NCBI GenBank assembly: GCA_013306675.1
Contig: JABLUY010000174.1
Location: forward strand, 18,933-82,932
From: Thraustochytrium sp. TN22
Lineage: Eukaryota; Sar; Bigyra; Thraustochytrida; Thraustochytriidae
Direction of reading: 5' to 3'
Length of the DNA stretch: 64,000 nucleotides
Numbering within the stretch: the first letter of the stretch is position 1; each line of letters opens with the position of its first letter. The position numbers were made by a program, and so were the translations under genes. Shown here in pieces: positions 37,864 to 47,426 of the stretch. The notes beneath the pieces are model-generated. The model was not told the origin of the DNA and ran no database searches. It saw nothing but the letters and a program-made list of their open reading frames with translations.

Positions 37864-40800
37864 ATGAGCGCGCGCGGCGGCGGCGCGGGCGCGCGCGCGC
37901 GCGGCGAGGCGGCGCGCAGGCGGGCCTGGTACGGCGCCGAGGCCGCGGCCGCGGCCGCCGGCGTGGCGCGGGATGAGGATGCCGAGGCGCGCGGCGGCGG
38001 CGGCGGCGCGGCGGCTGGCGGCGGCGGCGGAGCCGCGAGCGCGGAGGAGGCGCACGCGGAGCGCGTGCGCAAGGCGCTGAGGGAGCTGGCGCGCTCGATG
38101 GAGCGACACGCGGAGGCGGTGTACTTTGACAGGGGCACCAAGTCGTTCACGAGCCTGCTCAGGAACGCAGGCCAGCGCGGCGGCATCCCGCGCAAACGAC
38201 AGAGGCCAGACGCCGACGCGGGCCCGCGGCAGCCCAAGCAGCATCCGCATCCGCATCCACACCCGCATCCGCAGTCGCAGTCGCAGTCACAGTCGCAGTC
38301 GCAGCAGCCGCAAGCGCAACAGCAACAACAACTTCAACTCCAGCACGCACAGCAGGCAGCGGCGCAGCAGCAAGCGGGCCAGCAAGCGGCCAGGGTCGCG
38401 GCGCTGCAGAGCAGATCTCCGGCGTCCACGGACCAGACGCTGCTGGCCACGCCGCCGGCGCTGTCGACGCCCACGCCGGGCCCGGAGTCGTCCGCGAGCG
38501 GTGGCGCTGCGGACCTCATGGACGGCGGCCAAGAGGCCGGGGCCAAGGCGAACGGCGGCGCGGGCCATGGCAAGAACGATGCGAGCGGCCGAGGCGGTCA
38601 CCACACTAGCTTGGGCGTCGCCAAGCCACGGCCGAACGGGGCCCTGCCGGCCGACCTCGAGGCGCGCCTTGCCCGCGCGAGCTCCAAGGTGGCACGGCTG
38701 GGCGGTGCGCGCAGGGGTGCGCTCCAGGAGGTGCCGGCGGCGCCGGCGACGCTCTTCAGCTGGGACGACCAGCGTCTGGGCGCCACCTTTACGCGCGCCC
38801 GCAAGGTGCATGTGGACGCCTCCATCGCCGCGCTCATGGAGAACCCGGCTGTGCAGAGCGTGCGGTACGGGCCGTCCACGCTGCCCCAGCCGCCAGGCCG
38901 CAGCCCGCTCGGGACGGGAGCGTCCAAGGCTGGCGGCATCGTCGTCGCGCTTCCCTCAGCAGCAGCGGCAGGGGCGGCGGCGGCGGCGGCGGCGGCGGCC
39001 AAGCCGGCTGCAGCTGCACCAGTAGCATCAACGGTAGCAGCAGCAGCAGCAGCCACTGCAGCAGCAGCAGCTGCTGCTGCTGCGCAAGCAGCGGCGTCAG
39101 GCGCGGGGCCAGCGGATTCCGCGACGCGGGGCGCGGGGCCCCGCGAGCCAGGGAACGCGGCCGCAACAGGGCGAGACGCGGTGGAGGTGCCGGACGTGGG
39201 GTACTTCGAGAACGAGACGGTGTGCGCCACCGCGCGGCTGCTGCGGCTGCTCCAGCACGAAGCGGTGTCCGTGGCGCGCGGTGGCTTTAATTGCATGGAC
39301 GCGAGCGAGTGGACTGGCTTCAAGGCACGCGCAGCGGGCCCGGCGACGGCCGTCGCGAGCGTCGCCGACGGCTTTCACCAGGGCGTGGATCCGCCGATGC
39401 GGTCACGCCGGCACTGCGTGGCGATGCGCGAGGAGGGCGAGGAGGGCGACGAGGAGGAGGACATGGCGCGGTCTCCGGCGCCGATGGCCGGAGCGACGGC
39501 ACCCGGCACGGCATCACCCGGGCGGCCGCGGCCGTCACCGGCCGCCGACGCCGCGCCGCCCGTGTCGCCCGGGCGCGAGGTGGTCGAGGCGGCGCGCAAG
39601 GCGGAGCAAGACCTGAACGAGCAGGGCGCCGTGCGGCTGATCGTAGGCTACGACACGGACTGGATCTCGGTGCCCACCAACGTGGTGCCGGAGTGGGAGT
39701 TCGCGCAGCTGCGGCCGCTGTCCGAGTTCGAGGCGCTCTGCGAGTACGCCGTGGTGAACCTGAGCGACCGCGCCGCCGTGGAAGCGGGCGCGGCCGAGCA
39801 GGTGCGCGCGGCGCAGGCCGCCAGCGAGGCGACGCGCGCGCAGCGCCAGGGCGCCAAGAAGCTGCGGCGCCAGCTCATGGCCAGCGCGCCGGGGCTCGTG
39901 CCGCCGCGCTCACCCTCGGCGGGCGCGCTTGCGGCGCGCAACGGTGGGCCGGGCGCAGGCGCGGGCGCGCGCCCGGCGGCCTTACCGCCGCAGCGGGCCG
40001 GAGGCCTTGTGGCGCTGGGCAGCGCCGGCGCCACGTCCAGCAACAGCAGCGTCGGCAGTGGCGCCGGCGCGCGGCTTACGCAGCTCCAGGGCCGGGGGCG
40101 GCCGGGGGCGCAGGGCGGCCGGCGTAGCGGACGCGCGGGTGTCGGCAGGCGGCAGCAGCAACTGCAGCAACAACAACAGCAGCAGCAGCAGCAACAGCAG
40201 GACGCCGAGGCGTCGGCATCCGGGTCGGCCATGCTTCCGGCGCAGGGCCCATACTGGCACAATGAGACCTTCTTCGGGCACATGGCGGCGCTCTTTGACG
40301 TGTGCAGCCTGGGCTTGCTGACGCCGCGCGACGGCGGCGTTGGTGTCGAGGTGAACCTGGACAAGTTGCTGGAACGCAACGTGGACGCGCTGCTCGAGTC
40401 GCTGGAAGCGTTCACGTCGCCCAAGCGCAGCTTCATGGTCGTCTACGTGGTCATGCCGCCGCGCAGCGCGGCCTACTCGCTGTTGGCCATGGACGCCATT
40501 GCCAAAGTGCTGGACCGCCTCGAGGAGCGTCACTCGCAGGCTGGTGACGGCCTGTCCGCGCCCCTCCTCGGCGGCGACGGCGCGGGCGGTCCGGGCGGCG
40601 CTGCGAGCGGCCTGAGCGCGAGCGGCCTGAGCGCGAGCGGGGCCAGTGTGGGCGTGAGCAGCATGGACGGCGGCATGAGTGGCGCAGGTGGCGCGGGCGG
40701 CACGGGCCAGAACGAGGGCGGCGAGACGCCTCGCGGGGCGCGCTTCGTCTTTCAGATCGTGCCGTTCGGCGTGCCGGAGGCCACTCTGCAGCGGCGCCTC

Positions 40801-41544
40801 ATGCTGCAGCTGTGCTGCGGGCTGTACACCAAGGCCGGGCTCCTGCGCGGCGACGTCAAGCCGGCGCCTTTGGTGATGGCGCAGAACCCCGGCACGCCGT
40901 GCGTACACCTGGGGTACCGTCTGGATGAGGCCACCGGGTGGGTGACGGCGTGCTGGACGGACAAGCAGGGCACAATGGTGGACACGACGGTACACCGCTT
41001 CCGCGCGAGCCAGTCCCGCGAGCAGGTGCTGCGGCGCGCGCTGGAGCTGCGCACCAAGGAGCTCCTGCTGCAGCAGCACCGCGCCACGGCGCCCGGCCAG
41101 TCCGTGCATCTCTGCGTCGCCGTGGTGGCGGCTGCAGACGCCTCGCTGGCCGCGGACGAGGCCATGTGGCAGGCGCTCGTGAGCAGTTTCATGCGAAGCT
41201 ACGACGGACTGTCGGTGGACTTTGCGCTCTGCCGCGTCGCCTGCGGCTACGTGCGCGTGCCCGAGGACGTCTTGGCGGGCCGCCGCACGGGCGACGTCGT
41301 TCTGACGGACGGCTCCGTGAACCGCACCTTTCTCATTGCGGGCCGCACGCCGCTGCTCAGTAACCGCCGCATGCTCCCGTTGCTCGAGGTCCAGCTGCGC
41401 GCTGGTCTGCTCGACCCGGACGTGATTTTGCGCGACATGCAGGCACTCGCGGCGCTGCGCATTTTCGGCCAGCACGACTCCATTGTCCCCTTTCATATCG
41501 ACGTTTGCGCGCGTCTCTCCGTCTGGCTTGCTCCTATTCGTTGA
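37864..41544 (+). CDS. MED13: Mediator subunit 13 (MED13)-like protein
   Basis: A 1226-residue protein; the C-terminal third resembles MED13, the large subunit of the Mediator kinase module that represses or tunes RNA polymerase II. Diagnostic parts are WHNETFFGHMAALFDVCSLG (about 797), SFMVVYVVMPP in a PIWI/MID-like strand (about 856-866), FQIVPFGVPEATL, APLVMAQNPGTPCVHLGYRL and the strongly family-like VTACWTDKQGTMVDTTVHRF (about 1026-1045), then LPLLEVQLRAGLLD near the end. The middle is low complexity: HPHPHP then QSQSQS (about 121-142), poly-Gln, poly-Ala (about 380-420) and a second Gln tract (about 763-779). MED13 is usually larger, and here the N-terminal domain is poorly conserved. 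The ATG follows a clear upstream break in composition. Confidence 0.78.
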   Translation: MSARGGGAGARARGEAARRRAWYGAEAAAAAAGVARDEDAEARGGGGGAAAGGGGGAASAEEAHAERVRKALRELARSMERHAEAVYFDRGTKSFTSLLRNAGQRGGIPRKRQRPDADAGPRQPKQHPHPHPHPHPQSQSQSQSQSQQPQAQQQQQLQLQHAQQAAAQQQAGQQAARVAALQSRSPASTDQTLLATPPALSTPTPGPESSASGGAADLMDGGQEAGAKANGGAGHGKNDASGRGGHHTSLGVAKPRPNGALPADLEARLARASSKVARLGGARRGALQEVPAAPATLFSWDDQRLGATFTRARKVHVDASIAALMENPAVQSVRYGPSTLPQPPGRSPLGTGASKAGGIVVALPSAAAAGAAAAAAAAAKPAAAAPVASTVAAAAAATAAAAAAAAAQAAASGAGPADSATRGAGPREPGNAAATGRDAVEVPDVGYFENETVCATARLLRLLQHEAVSVARGGFNCMDASEWTGFKARAAGPATAVASVADGFHQGVDPPMRSRRHCVAMREEGEEGDEEEDMARSPAPMAGATAPGTASPGRPRPSPAADAAPPVSPGREVVEAARKAEQDLNEQGAVRLIVGYDTDWISVPTNVVPEWEFAQLRPLSEFEALCEYAVVNLSDRAAVEAGAAEQVRAAQAASEATRAQRQGAKKLRRQLMASAPGLVPPRSPSAGALAARNGGPGAGAGARPAALPPQRAGGLVALGSAGATSSNSSVGSGAGARLTQLQGRGRPGAQGGRRSGRAGVGRRQQQLQQQQQQQQQQQQDAEASASGSAMLPAQGPYWHNETFFGHMAALFDVCSLGLLTPRDGGVGVEVNLDKLLERNVDALLESLEAFTSPKRSFMVVYVVMPPRSAAYSLLAMDAIAKVLDRLEERHSQAGDGLSAPLLGGDGAGGPGGAASGLSASGLSASGASVGVSSMDGGMSGAGGAGGTGQNEGGETPRGARFVFQIVPFGVPEATLQRRLMLQLCCGLYTKAGLLRGDVKPAPLVMAQNPGTPCVHLGYRLDEATGWVTACWTDKQGTMVDTTVHRFRASQSREQVLRRALELRTKELLLQQHRATAPGQSVHLCVAVVAAADASLAADEAMWQALVSSFMRSYDGLSVDFALCRVACGYVRVPEDVLAGRRTGDVVLTDGSVNRTFLIAGRTPLLSNRRMLPLLEVQLRAGLLDPDVILRDMQALAALRIFGQHDSIVPFHIDVCARLSVWLAPIR
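39035..39088. repeat. (CAG)n-(CTG)n self-complementary tract inside MED13-like gene
   Basis: gcagcagcag runs meet ctgctgctg runs head to head near 39069, so one strand can fold into a hairpin. In frame it codes for poly-Ala. Confidence 0.85.
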
Positions 41545-42173
41545 CGTTAGAAGCAAGCAATCCCAACTTCAGAGCTAAACTGGCAGTCCCAACTTGAGAG
41601 CAAAACTGTCTCGTTCATTTGCTGGGGCGAGCCCTTTCGCAATGGATGTTGTCTCTTTGTTGTTGTTGTCTGAGCAGAGGTGGCTTGTCAATGACGGCGC
41701 GACTGCGCGTGGGAAGGATCAGTCCTCATGCGTGCAAGAGTCTCTTGCACGGCCAGGCAGGCCGCACTGCACCAGTCCTCATGAGTGCAAGAGTCTTTTG
41801 CACGACCAGGCAGACCGCAAGTTCGAGAATCGATGCAAGAAAAGAGTCAACGCAAGTTCAGAGCTGAGAACGGTGTGATCGTAAGCGCGAAAGCCTCGTG
41901 CAGGTCTTCGAAGACAAGGCTCTCGCACTGTCAGAACATGATGCACACGCGTCGGTCGCCCGCGAGCGAGCCTAGCGGTGGCTGGCCCGCCGCACGCACC
42001 AGTCAGTCGTCAGAGGCAGACCCGGCCGGACCTCCCTCCACTGGCAGGACTACTCCACAGACCTCGGACCCGCGCGCGCGCGCGAGAGGGCGGCAGCGGC
42101 GGGAGCGAAGCAGCGCGCGGGAGCGCAGGCGAGAGCCCGCGGCGGGACCGGGCCCCGGCCGGCCAAGGCAAGC
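41545..42173. other. Intergenic region
   Basis: 629 bases between two plus-strand genes. It contains short near-duplicates: the cagtcctcatg..gtgcaagagtct motif at 41721-41747 and 41772-41798, and actggcagtcccaacttgag at about 41579. No gene seen. Confidence 0.5.
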
Positions 42174-43952
42174 ATGGACATGCTGTCGACGCGCGTGCGC
42201 GAGGTGCTGCACACGGAGCTCGGGTTCGAGCAGCTGACGCCCGTGCAGAGCGCGACGGTGCCCAAGCTGCTGGGCCACTGCGACGTGGCCGTGGAGGCGT
42301 GCACGGGGTCGGGCAAGACGCTGGCGTTCGTGCTGCCGGTGGTGGAGCTGCTGCTGCGGCGCGACGCGGAGAGCCAGGACGAGGAGGTGACGACGTGCCG
42401 CAAGCGGCGGCGGCCCGGCGCGTGGGGCGCCATTGTGATCTCGCCGACGCGCGAGCTGGCGGCGCAGATCGCCAAGGTGGCGGAACCCTTTGTGCGCGCC
42501 GTGGACCTGCGGCAGGCGCTCCTGCAGGGCGGGTCGGACGTGGCGGAGGACGTGGCGCGCGTCAAGAGCGAGTGCCTGGATCTGGTGGTGGCGACCCCGG
42601 GGCGGCTCGAGGACGTGATGGGCCGCGCGCAAACGTCGCTGTCATGGCGCGACTTTGAGGCGCTCGTGCTGGACGAGGCCGACGTGCTGCTGGACCTCGG
42701 CTTTGAGCGCGTGGTGACGCGCATCCTGGCGCAGCTGCCCAAGCAGCGGCGCACGGGACTGTTTTCGGCGACGCAGACGCGTGAAGTCAAGGCGCTGGTG
42801 CGCGCCGGCCTGCGCAACCCGGCCGTGATCGCCGTCAAGGTGCACCGGTCGGCGGAGGCGGCCAAGGCGGCTGCCGTAGGCGACTCGCAGCGCACGCCGC
42901 ATTCGCTAGAGAACCACTACCTGGTGTGCCACCAGAACGAGAAGCTGCGGCTGCTGCTGGCGTTTCTGACCAGGCAGCGCGAGGGCAAGGCGGTGATTTT
43001 CTTCGCGACGTGCGCCAGCGTGGCGTTTTACGAGCGCGTCATTCCGGCGCTGCTGCCGCCCGAGGTGGCGGCGCGCGTGCACAGCCTGCACGGCAAGATG
43101 CCGCAGAAGCGGCGCGTGCGTACCTTTGAGAGCTTCGTGGCGGAGCCCAGCGGTGCGCTGCTCTGCACGGACGTGGCGGCGCGCGGCCTGGACGTGCCGG
43201 ACGTGGACTGGATCGTGCAGTTCGACCCGCCGCAGGACCCGAGCTTCTTCGTGCACCGCGTGGGTCGCACGGCGCGCGCCGGCCGGCGCGGCCGCGCGCT
43301 GGTCTTTCTGCTGCCCAAGGAGTCCGCCTACGTGCAGTTTTTGCAAAAGCAAAAGGTCCCCATCGAGGCGCTGCCCGAGGCCGAGGCGCTCGAGGCCGAG
43401 GCGGCCGCGAGCTTCGGCGACGCGCTCGGTCGCACGCGCGAGGCCGTCTTGCAGGACCGCGACCTGCTGGAGCGCGGCACCAAGGCCTTTATGGCCTTTG
43501 TGCGCTCTTACAAGGAGCACAAGTGCCAGTTCATCTTTCGCATGGCCGAGCTCAACCTGCAAAAGGTGGCCGAGGCCTTTGTGTTGCTGCGCCTGCCCAG
43601 CATGAAGGAGTTCCGCGAGACCAAGGGTCTGTCTGGCTTCAAGCAGGAATCTGCCGAGCTCGTGGCCGCCATTCCCTTCAAGGACAAGGAGCGCGAGCGC
43701 CAGCGCCAGGCCAAGTACCGCAAGACGCTCGCCGAGGCCGCCGCCAAGCAGGAGGCCGCCGAGGAGGCCGCGCGCCAGCGCAAGAAGGAGGCCATCAAGA
43801 AGGCCGCGCAGCCTCGTCGCAGCAAGGAGAAGCGCGACAAGGCTGCCATGTACGACGAGTGGGACGCTCTCTCTCGCGAGGAGCGTCTCTTCAAGAAGAT
43901 GAAGAAGGGCAAGATCTCCAAGGCCGCCTTTGACGACCTCGTGGATGCTTGA
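42174..43952 (+). CDS. DDX55: DDX55/Spb4-like DEAD-box RNA helicase
   Basis: A 592-residue helicase expected to act in the nucleolus on 60S ribosome assembly. Motifs in order: Q motif FEQLTPVQSATVP (about 18-30), ACTGSGKTLAFVLP (about 42), SPTRELAAQI, TPGRLEDV, DEAD (about 166), SATQTREV (about 198), TDVAARGLDVPDVDWIVQFD and HRVGRTARAGRRG (about 360). The region after the core (MAFVRSYKEHKCQFIFRMAE, then LPSMKEFRETKGLSGF) is the DUF4217-type extension seen in Spb4/DDX55. A Lys/Arg/Ala-rich coiled tail completes it (about 500-592, KKMKKGKISKAAFDDL). The usual PLP/YKEH and KE-rich spacing supports DDX55 over DDX10/DDX18. Confidence 0.92.
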   Translation: MDMLSTRVREVLHTELGFEQLTPVQSATVPKLLGHCDVAVEACTGSGKTLAFVLPVVELLLRRDAESQDEEVTTCRKRRRPGAWGAIVISPTRELAAQIAKVAEPFVRAVDLRQALLQGGSDVAEDVARVKSECLDLVVATPGRLEDVMGRAQTSLSWRDFEALVLDEADVLLDLGFERVVTRILAQLPKQRRTGLFSATQTREVKALVRAGLRNPAVIAVKVHRSAEAAKAAAVGDSQRTPHSLENHYLVCHQNEKLRLLLAFLTRQREGKAVIFFATCASVAFYERVIPALLPPEVAARVHSLHGKMPQKRRVRTFESFVAEPSGALLCTDVAARGLDVPDVDWIVQFDPPQDPSFFVHRVGRTARAGRRGRALVFLLPKESAYVQFLQKQKVPIEALPEAEALEAEAAASFGDALGRTREAVLQDRDLLERGTKAFMAFVRSYKEHKCQFIFRMAELNLQKVAEAFVLLRLPSMKEFRETKGLSGFKQESAELVAAIPFKDKERERQRQAKYRKTLAEAAAKQEAAEEAARQRKKEAIKKAAQPRRSKEKRDKAAMYDEWDALSREERLFKKMKKGKISKAAFDDLVDA

Positions 43953-44501
43953 CAAGATCTGCTTGACAAGCGCGACAAAGGCACACGACACCCTCGCATG
44001 GGGAAAAAAGAGCGTACTCTCGTGTCGTGCCTTCGTCAAGCGAGCGTGTCTTCGTCTGAAGTTCGTCAAGGCCCACTTTGTGCGTCCGTTTCGGTTCCCG
44101 GAGGACCTGAGACGTGCGTGCCATTAGCCTCCGTGTGATTTTGTATGTGTGCGAGGGCCGCCGGAGGCGATACCCTGACGGTATCGGGCAGCAGAGGGAT
44201 CAGGAACCACAGCGTACTTCATGGATTTTTTAAACCCATTTGAGAGCGTACCATGTAAGGCGAAGGGCTTTCCCTCCTTTTTTATTTGTTGAGGCAGAAA
44301 GAGGAGAAAAAGAAGAAAAGGAGCTCATGTCATCAGGTCAAAACTAAAGCGATTGAATGAGGCACACATGGGCGCGAGCCAGCCAGCCAGCCAAGAGGTG
44401 GACTCGCCTCGGTCCTCGGATAGTGTCTTTTTCTCCCTCGTGTTTCTCGCGCGTGCGTATCGCAAGCAAAGCAGCCAGCCAGCAAGTCCCCAGCCGTCTG
44501 T
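43953..44501. other. Convergent 3' flanks, AT-richer than surroundings
   Basis: 549 bases between convergent genes. The section 44165-44290 can form successive hairpins and ends with T runs; it is listed separately as a weak RNA candidate. A GA-rich run follows at about 44297-44325. Confidence 0.6.
44165..44290 (+). ncRNA. Possible structured RNA (three hairpins, T-run)
   Basis: Three foldbacks occur in order: GATACC-ctgac-GGTATC (about 44169-44185), GTAC..ATGG/CCAT..GTAC (about 44214-44254), and AGGG-cttt-CCCT (about 44264-44276) followed by cctttttt. The segment is clearly less GC-rich than its flanks. No tRNA, snRNA or SRP signature could be matched, and it may simply be the 3' UTR of the DDX55-like gene. 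Confidence 0.2.
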
Positions 44502-44828
44502 TTATGAGGACGGGCTGGAGGCGCCCGTGACCTTGCCCCAGATGTGCAGCACGACGACGAAGCCGATAAAGGAAGCGCTGAGCATGAGCACCATGGTGGG
44601 GCCAATCTTGAGCCCGGGCGCGTCATCCGTGTAGAAGCGCAGGGTCTCGCGGGCAGACATGGCCTCCATGGCGCTGCGCGCGCGCTCCTGCGGCGTCTGG
44701 CTGGCGCCCGCGGCGCCGCCGGCGGCCGCCGCCGTCGCCGCGCCGCCGGTGCGCCGCCTCCGCGCCGCGGCGGCGGGCCGCCCCGACGCCGCCGCGCGCG
44801 TGCCGCCGCGCCCGGCCGGCGTCGACAT
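44502..44828 (-). CDS. SEC61B: Sec61 translocon subunit beta
   Basis: A 108-residue tail-anchored subunit of the ER protein-conducting channel. The N-terminal half is cytosolic, Arg/Ala/Gly-rich and disordered. The conserved block [15 protein letters not shown] of the family appears here as [20 protein letters not shown], and a single span (about 75-98, [20 protein letters not shown]) runs close to the C-terminus. Size and order match eukaryotic Sec61 beta. The ATG of MSTPAGRGG is the first in frame that gives the usual length. Its neighbour on the left, the DDX55-like gene, is convergent. Confidence 0.95.
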   Translation of the reverse strand: MSTPAGRGGTRAAASGRPAAAARRRRTGGAATAAAAGGAAGASQTPQERARSAMEAMSARETLRFYTDDAPGLKIGPTMVLMLSASFIGFVVVLHIWGKVTGASSPSS

Positions 44829-45486
44829 GCTGCTGCTGCGCTGCGCCGCGCCTCTGCCTGCGCTGCCGCTGCCTGCTCGCCGCGCTCCGCCTCCGCGCTG
44901 CCTCCGCGCTCGCTGGTCTGCTCGCCGCCGCGCCGCCGCTCCTGACCGGCGCCTCGTCTCCTGCCGCTGCCTCGCCTCCGGTCCAAGTCAGGCTGCCACG
45001 CTGTCTCGGCCGCGCGCTCAGTCGGGCTCTGGCGCGCGCAAGTCGGCCGCGCGGCGCCGCCAGTGGCGAATCCACTCGCGCAAGTGCCAAGGGCGCCGGC
45101 CGGCCTCCACGTGGCCGGCCCGCCGCCGGCAGTTAGGCATGGGCCGCGCGGCCGCGGCGCCGCGAGCGGGTGCGGTGATGCTCACAGGCGCGGCTTGCAG
45201 CAGTGCTTCTTCGCGTGGGGGTCTCGGAGAGGGCGCCTTGCGTTCACTGTCGAGCTGTGGACGGTGAGGTGCAAGTTCTCTGACCAAGGGCGCTCTTGCG
45301 ATGAAGGGAGGCGTTGGAGCTGCGTCTCATGATGCCTCGGCTGGGCAGACTGTCACTGCAGCTCGGCACCTTGACTCATGTTATGCTACAAAGCTAGCGG
45401 CGGCGTGGGGCGGCGCCGCGGTTCTACCAGCGTCTTCACTGTCAAGTTGATGCTCACAGCCAGCGCAGCAGCGCGCAAAACGGCGG
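44829..45486. other. Intergenic region upstream of SEC61B
   Basis: 658 bases between SEC61B and the 3' end of the GH27 gene, very GC-rich on the left. No gene or clear motif was found. Confidence 0.5.
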
Positions 45487-46863
45487 TCAGGAAAGAGCTT
45501 GGACCGGCCACGGACGAACACGAGCACGAGCGTCGGCGGCAAAGGTGAGGAGCAGAAAGACCGAGTCCCTTGCGCGCACGGAGAGAGCAATGTGCTGGTC
45601 GCCCGAGGCGTTCTGCTGGAGCAAGTGTGGGCGCATGTCCTCAAGAGTCCATACGTCGACGAGGGCGGTGACATTGTCGGCCCGGGCGCCGCCAAGCTGG
45701 TCGACGGAAAAGCGGACGTGGTCCGCGGTGGCGGCAAGGGCAGTGCTGTTGTTGAGGACGAGGAGCGCCGTGCGGCGGCCGGAGAGCGGCTTGACCCAGG
45801 CCTGAATGACGGCGCCGTCGCTCCCGCGAGCCTGGGCGGCGAGGCGGCCCGGGTGACCGGCCCACTCCTGGTTGATGCTGATGGCAAGCTTGCTGGAGAG
45901 CACAGGCCAGATGGCGCGCGTGGCGTTGGGGTCGGCGAGGCGATGGCCGAGGATGAGCGGCGAGCTGGTGACGGCCCAGGCCGCGAAGTTGGCGCGGTCC
46001 TCAGCGGCGGACCTGAGGCGGCCCACGGCGAGCTGGCCCGGGAGCGCCCAGCAGCCAGGACGCGAGAGCGGGCGCTCCTCTTGGAAGTCGCGCAAGGACT
46101 GCAGCGCGGCGAAGAAGCCTTCCCAGGTGGGCGGCGGGTCCGGGCCGATGCGATAGGTGTGGAACGGGCACTTGTCGAGCGTGGGCAAGGCGTCGCCGTC
46201 CTGGGCGTTCTCGATGAGCACGCGGCCCACGCGCGTACCCTGATTGAAACGCTGGTAGAAGAGGTCGAGGTCGCGGAAGGCGCCGCAGCCGGCGATGCGT
46301 GTGGCGTCAAAGTCAAAGTCGGCGTGCGCCTTGACGTCGCCCCCGTAGTGGGAGTCATTGGCCCAGAGGCTGGCGCGCGTCTCGGCGCAGAGGCAGTTGT
46401 TGGCGTACCAGCCGGCCCTGAGCCCGAGGCGGTGGATCTCGTCCGTGAGATTGGCCAGGTCCGGGAAGCGGTCCTGGTCCACGAGCGGGTAGCCGTCTGC
46501 GTCGTGAAAGCTGCCGCCGACGCCGGCGCCGCACTTTTGCCAGCCGTCGTCCAGGCCGATGTGCTCGTACCCGAGGTCCAGCAGCGAGGTGCCGCCGTGG
46601 TCCACGGGCGCGCCGCGCTCGTCGCGATACGCGGCCAGCTCCTGCGCGGCGCGCAGCAGAACGGTCTGCGTCACCTCCGTGCCGTACGCTGCGCCGGACC
46701 GCCAGCCCATGGGCGGCGCGCGCGCCAGGCCATCTTCGGCGGCGCTGGCTGGCGCGGCGACCGCCAGCGCCAGTGCCAGTGCCAGCGCTCGCGCCGCGCT
46801 CGCGCTCGCGCTCGCGCCGGCACGCCGCGTGACGACGGTCCGCGAGCGCAGCGTTGCTGCCAT
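45487..46863 (-). CDS. Alpha-galactosidase-like glycoside hydrolase (GH27)
   Basis: A 458-residue secreted or lysosomal-type glycosidase. The N-terminus has Arg residues, then a long Ala/Leu-rich stretch (about 22-42) ending ASAAEDG, which fits a signal peptide. GH27 marks follow: PPMGWRSGAAYG (family PPMGWxSW), GYEHIGLDDGWQKCG, DRFPDLANLTDEIHRLGLRAGW and ANNCLC. FDFDATRIAGC (about 181-191) sits where the family YLKYDxC nucleophile lies, and TYRIGPDPPPTWEG (about 235-248) sits where the RxSxDI acid/base lies. AISINQEWAGHPGRL is also typical. Oddly, the conserved NDPDML stretch reads WALPGQLAVG. It probably removes alpha-linked galactose or a related sugar. Glycosylation sites (NDS, NNST, NVT, NAS) are present. 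Confidence 0.85.
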   Translation of the reverse strand: MAATLRSRTVVTRRAGASASASAARALALALALAVAAPASAAEDGLARAPPMGWRSGAAYGTEVTQTVLLRAAQELAAYRDERGAPVDHGGTSLLDLGYEHIGLDDGWQKCGAGVGGSFHDADGYPLVDQDRFPDLANLTDEIHRLGLRAGWYANNCLCAETRASLWANDSHYGGDVKAHADFDFDATRIAGCGAFRDLDLFYQRFNQGTRVGRVLIENAQDGDALPTLDKCPFHTYRIGPDPPPTWEGFFAALQSLRDFQEERPLSRPGCWALPGQLAVGRLRSAAEDRANFAAWAVTSSPLILGHRLADPNATRAIWPVLSSKLAISINQEWAGHPGRLAAQARGSDGAVIQAWVKPLSGRRTALLVLNNSTALAATADHVRFSVDQLGGARADNVTALVDVWTLEDMRPHLLQQNASGDQHIALSVRARDSVFLLLTFAADARARVRPWPVQALS

Positions 46864-47426
46864 CGTGCGCAATCCAGTTCTACGCGCAGCACACGAAGCG
46901 CAGGGCCACTCCGACTACGCCTAAAACTCCAACAGTCAAGAGCGCCGGCCCGAGGCTTGCGCATTGCCGCTCAGCGGCCCGCCTGCAAGCCTCTAGCTGG
47001 CTAGCGACGACGACTGACGACGGCGGCGAAGCGGCGCCGCGGCGGGCGTGGTCCAGCGAAGGGAAGCCTCGGCGCTCGCTCGGCCGCAACTTGGAGGAAG
47101 AGTCTTGGTAAAAAACGCGAGTTCCTTGCTCGGAGATTGCAGCTCGGCGCCGTAACTAACTACGTCAACTTGAAGAGCGCCAACCCGAGGCTTGCGCATT
47201 GCCGCAAGCCTCTAGAGATAGCGACGACGACTGACGACGGCGGCGAAGTGGCGGGCGTGGCCCAGTGGCGGAGAAAAGCCGAAGCGATTGCTCGGCAGCT
47301 TGGAGGAAAGAGCCTTGTTCACCGCGAGTTCCTTGCTCGTGGCGGAGAAAAGCCGAAGCGCTAACAATTGCTCGGCAACTTACTTGGAGGAAAGAGTCTT
47401 GTTCACGGTGCCAGTGCCACTCCTTC
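46864..47426. other. Intergenic region made largely of tandem copies
   Basis: 563 bases upstream of the GH27 gene, mostly two copies of a 235 bp unit plus a 74 bp partial copy. No gene seen. Confidence 0.6.
46939..47410. repeat. 235 bp tandem duplication with 74 bp sub-duplication
   Basis: agagcgccggcccgaggctt at 46939 recurs as agagcgccaacccgaggctt at 47174 (offset 235), both continuing into gacgacgactgacgacggcg. Within copy 2, gtggcggagaaaagccgaag at 47265 recurs at 47339 (offset 74), followed by similar ttgctcggca and ggaggaaagag blocks. Confidence 0.92.

Noticed and set aside
39982-41556. 524-residue minus-strand frame opposite the MED13-like gene
   Set aside because: Shadow frame. The plus strand carries the recognisable C-terminal MED13 segments.
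47251-47330. tRNA-like A-box (tggcccagtgg)
   Set aside because: No matching B-box or cloverleaf follows, and the other copy of the duplication lacks the box.
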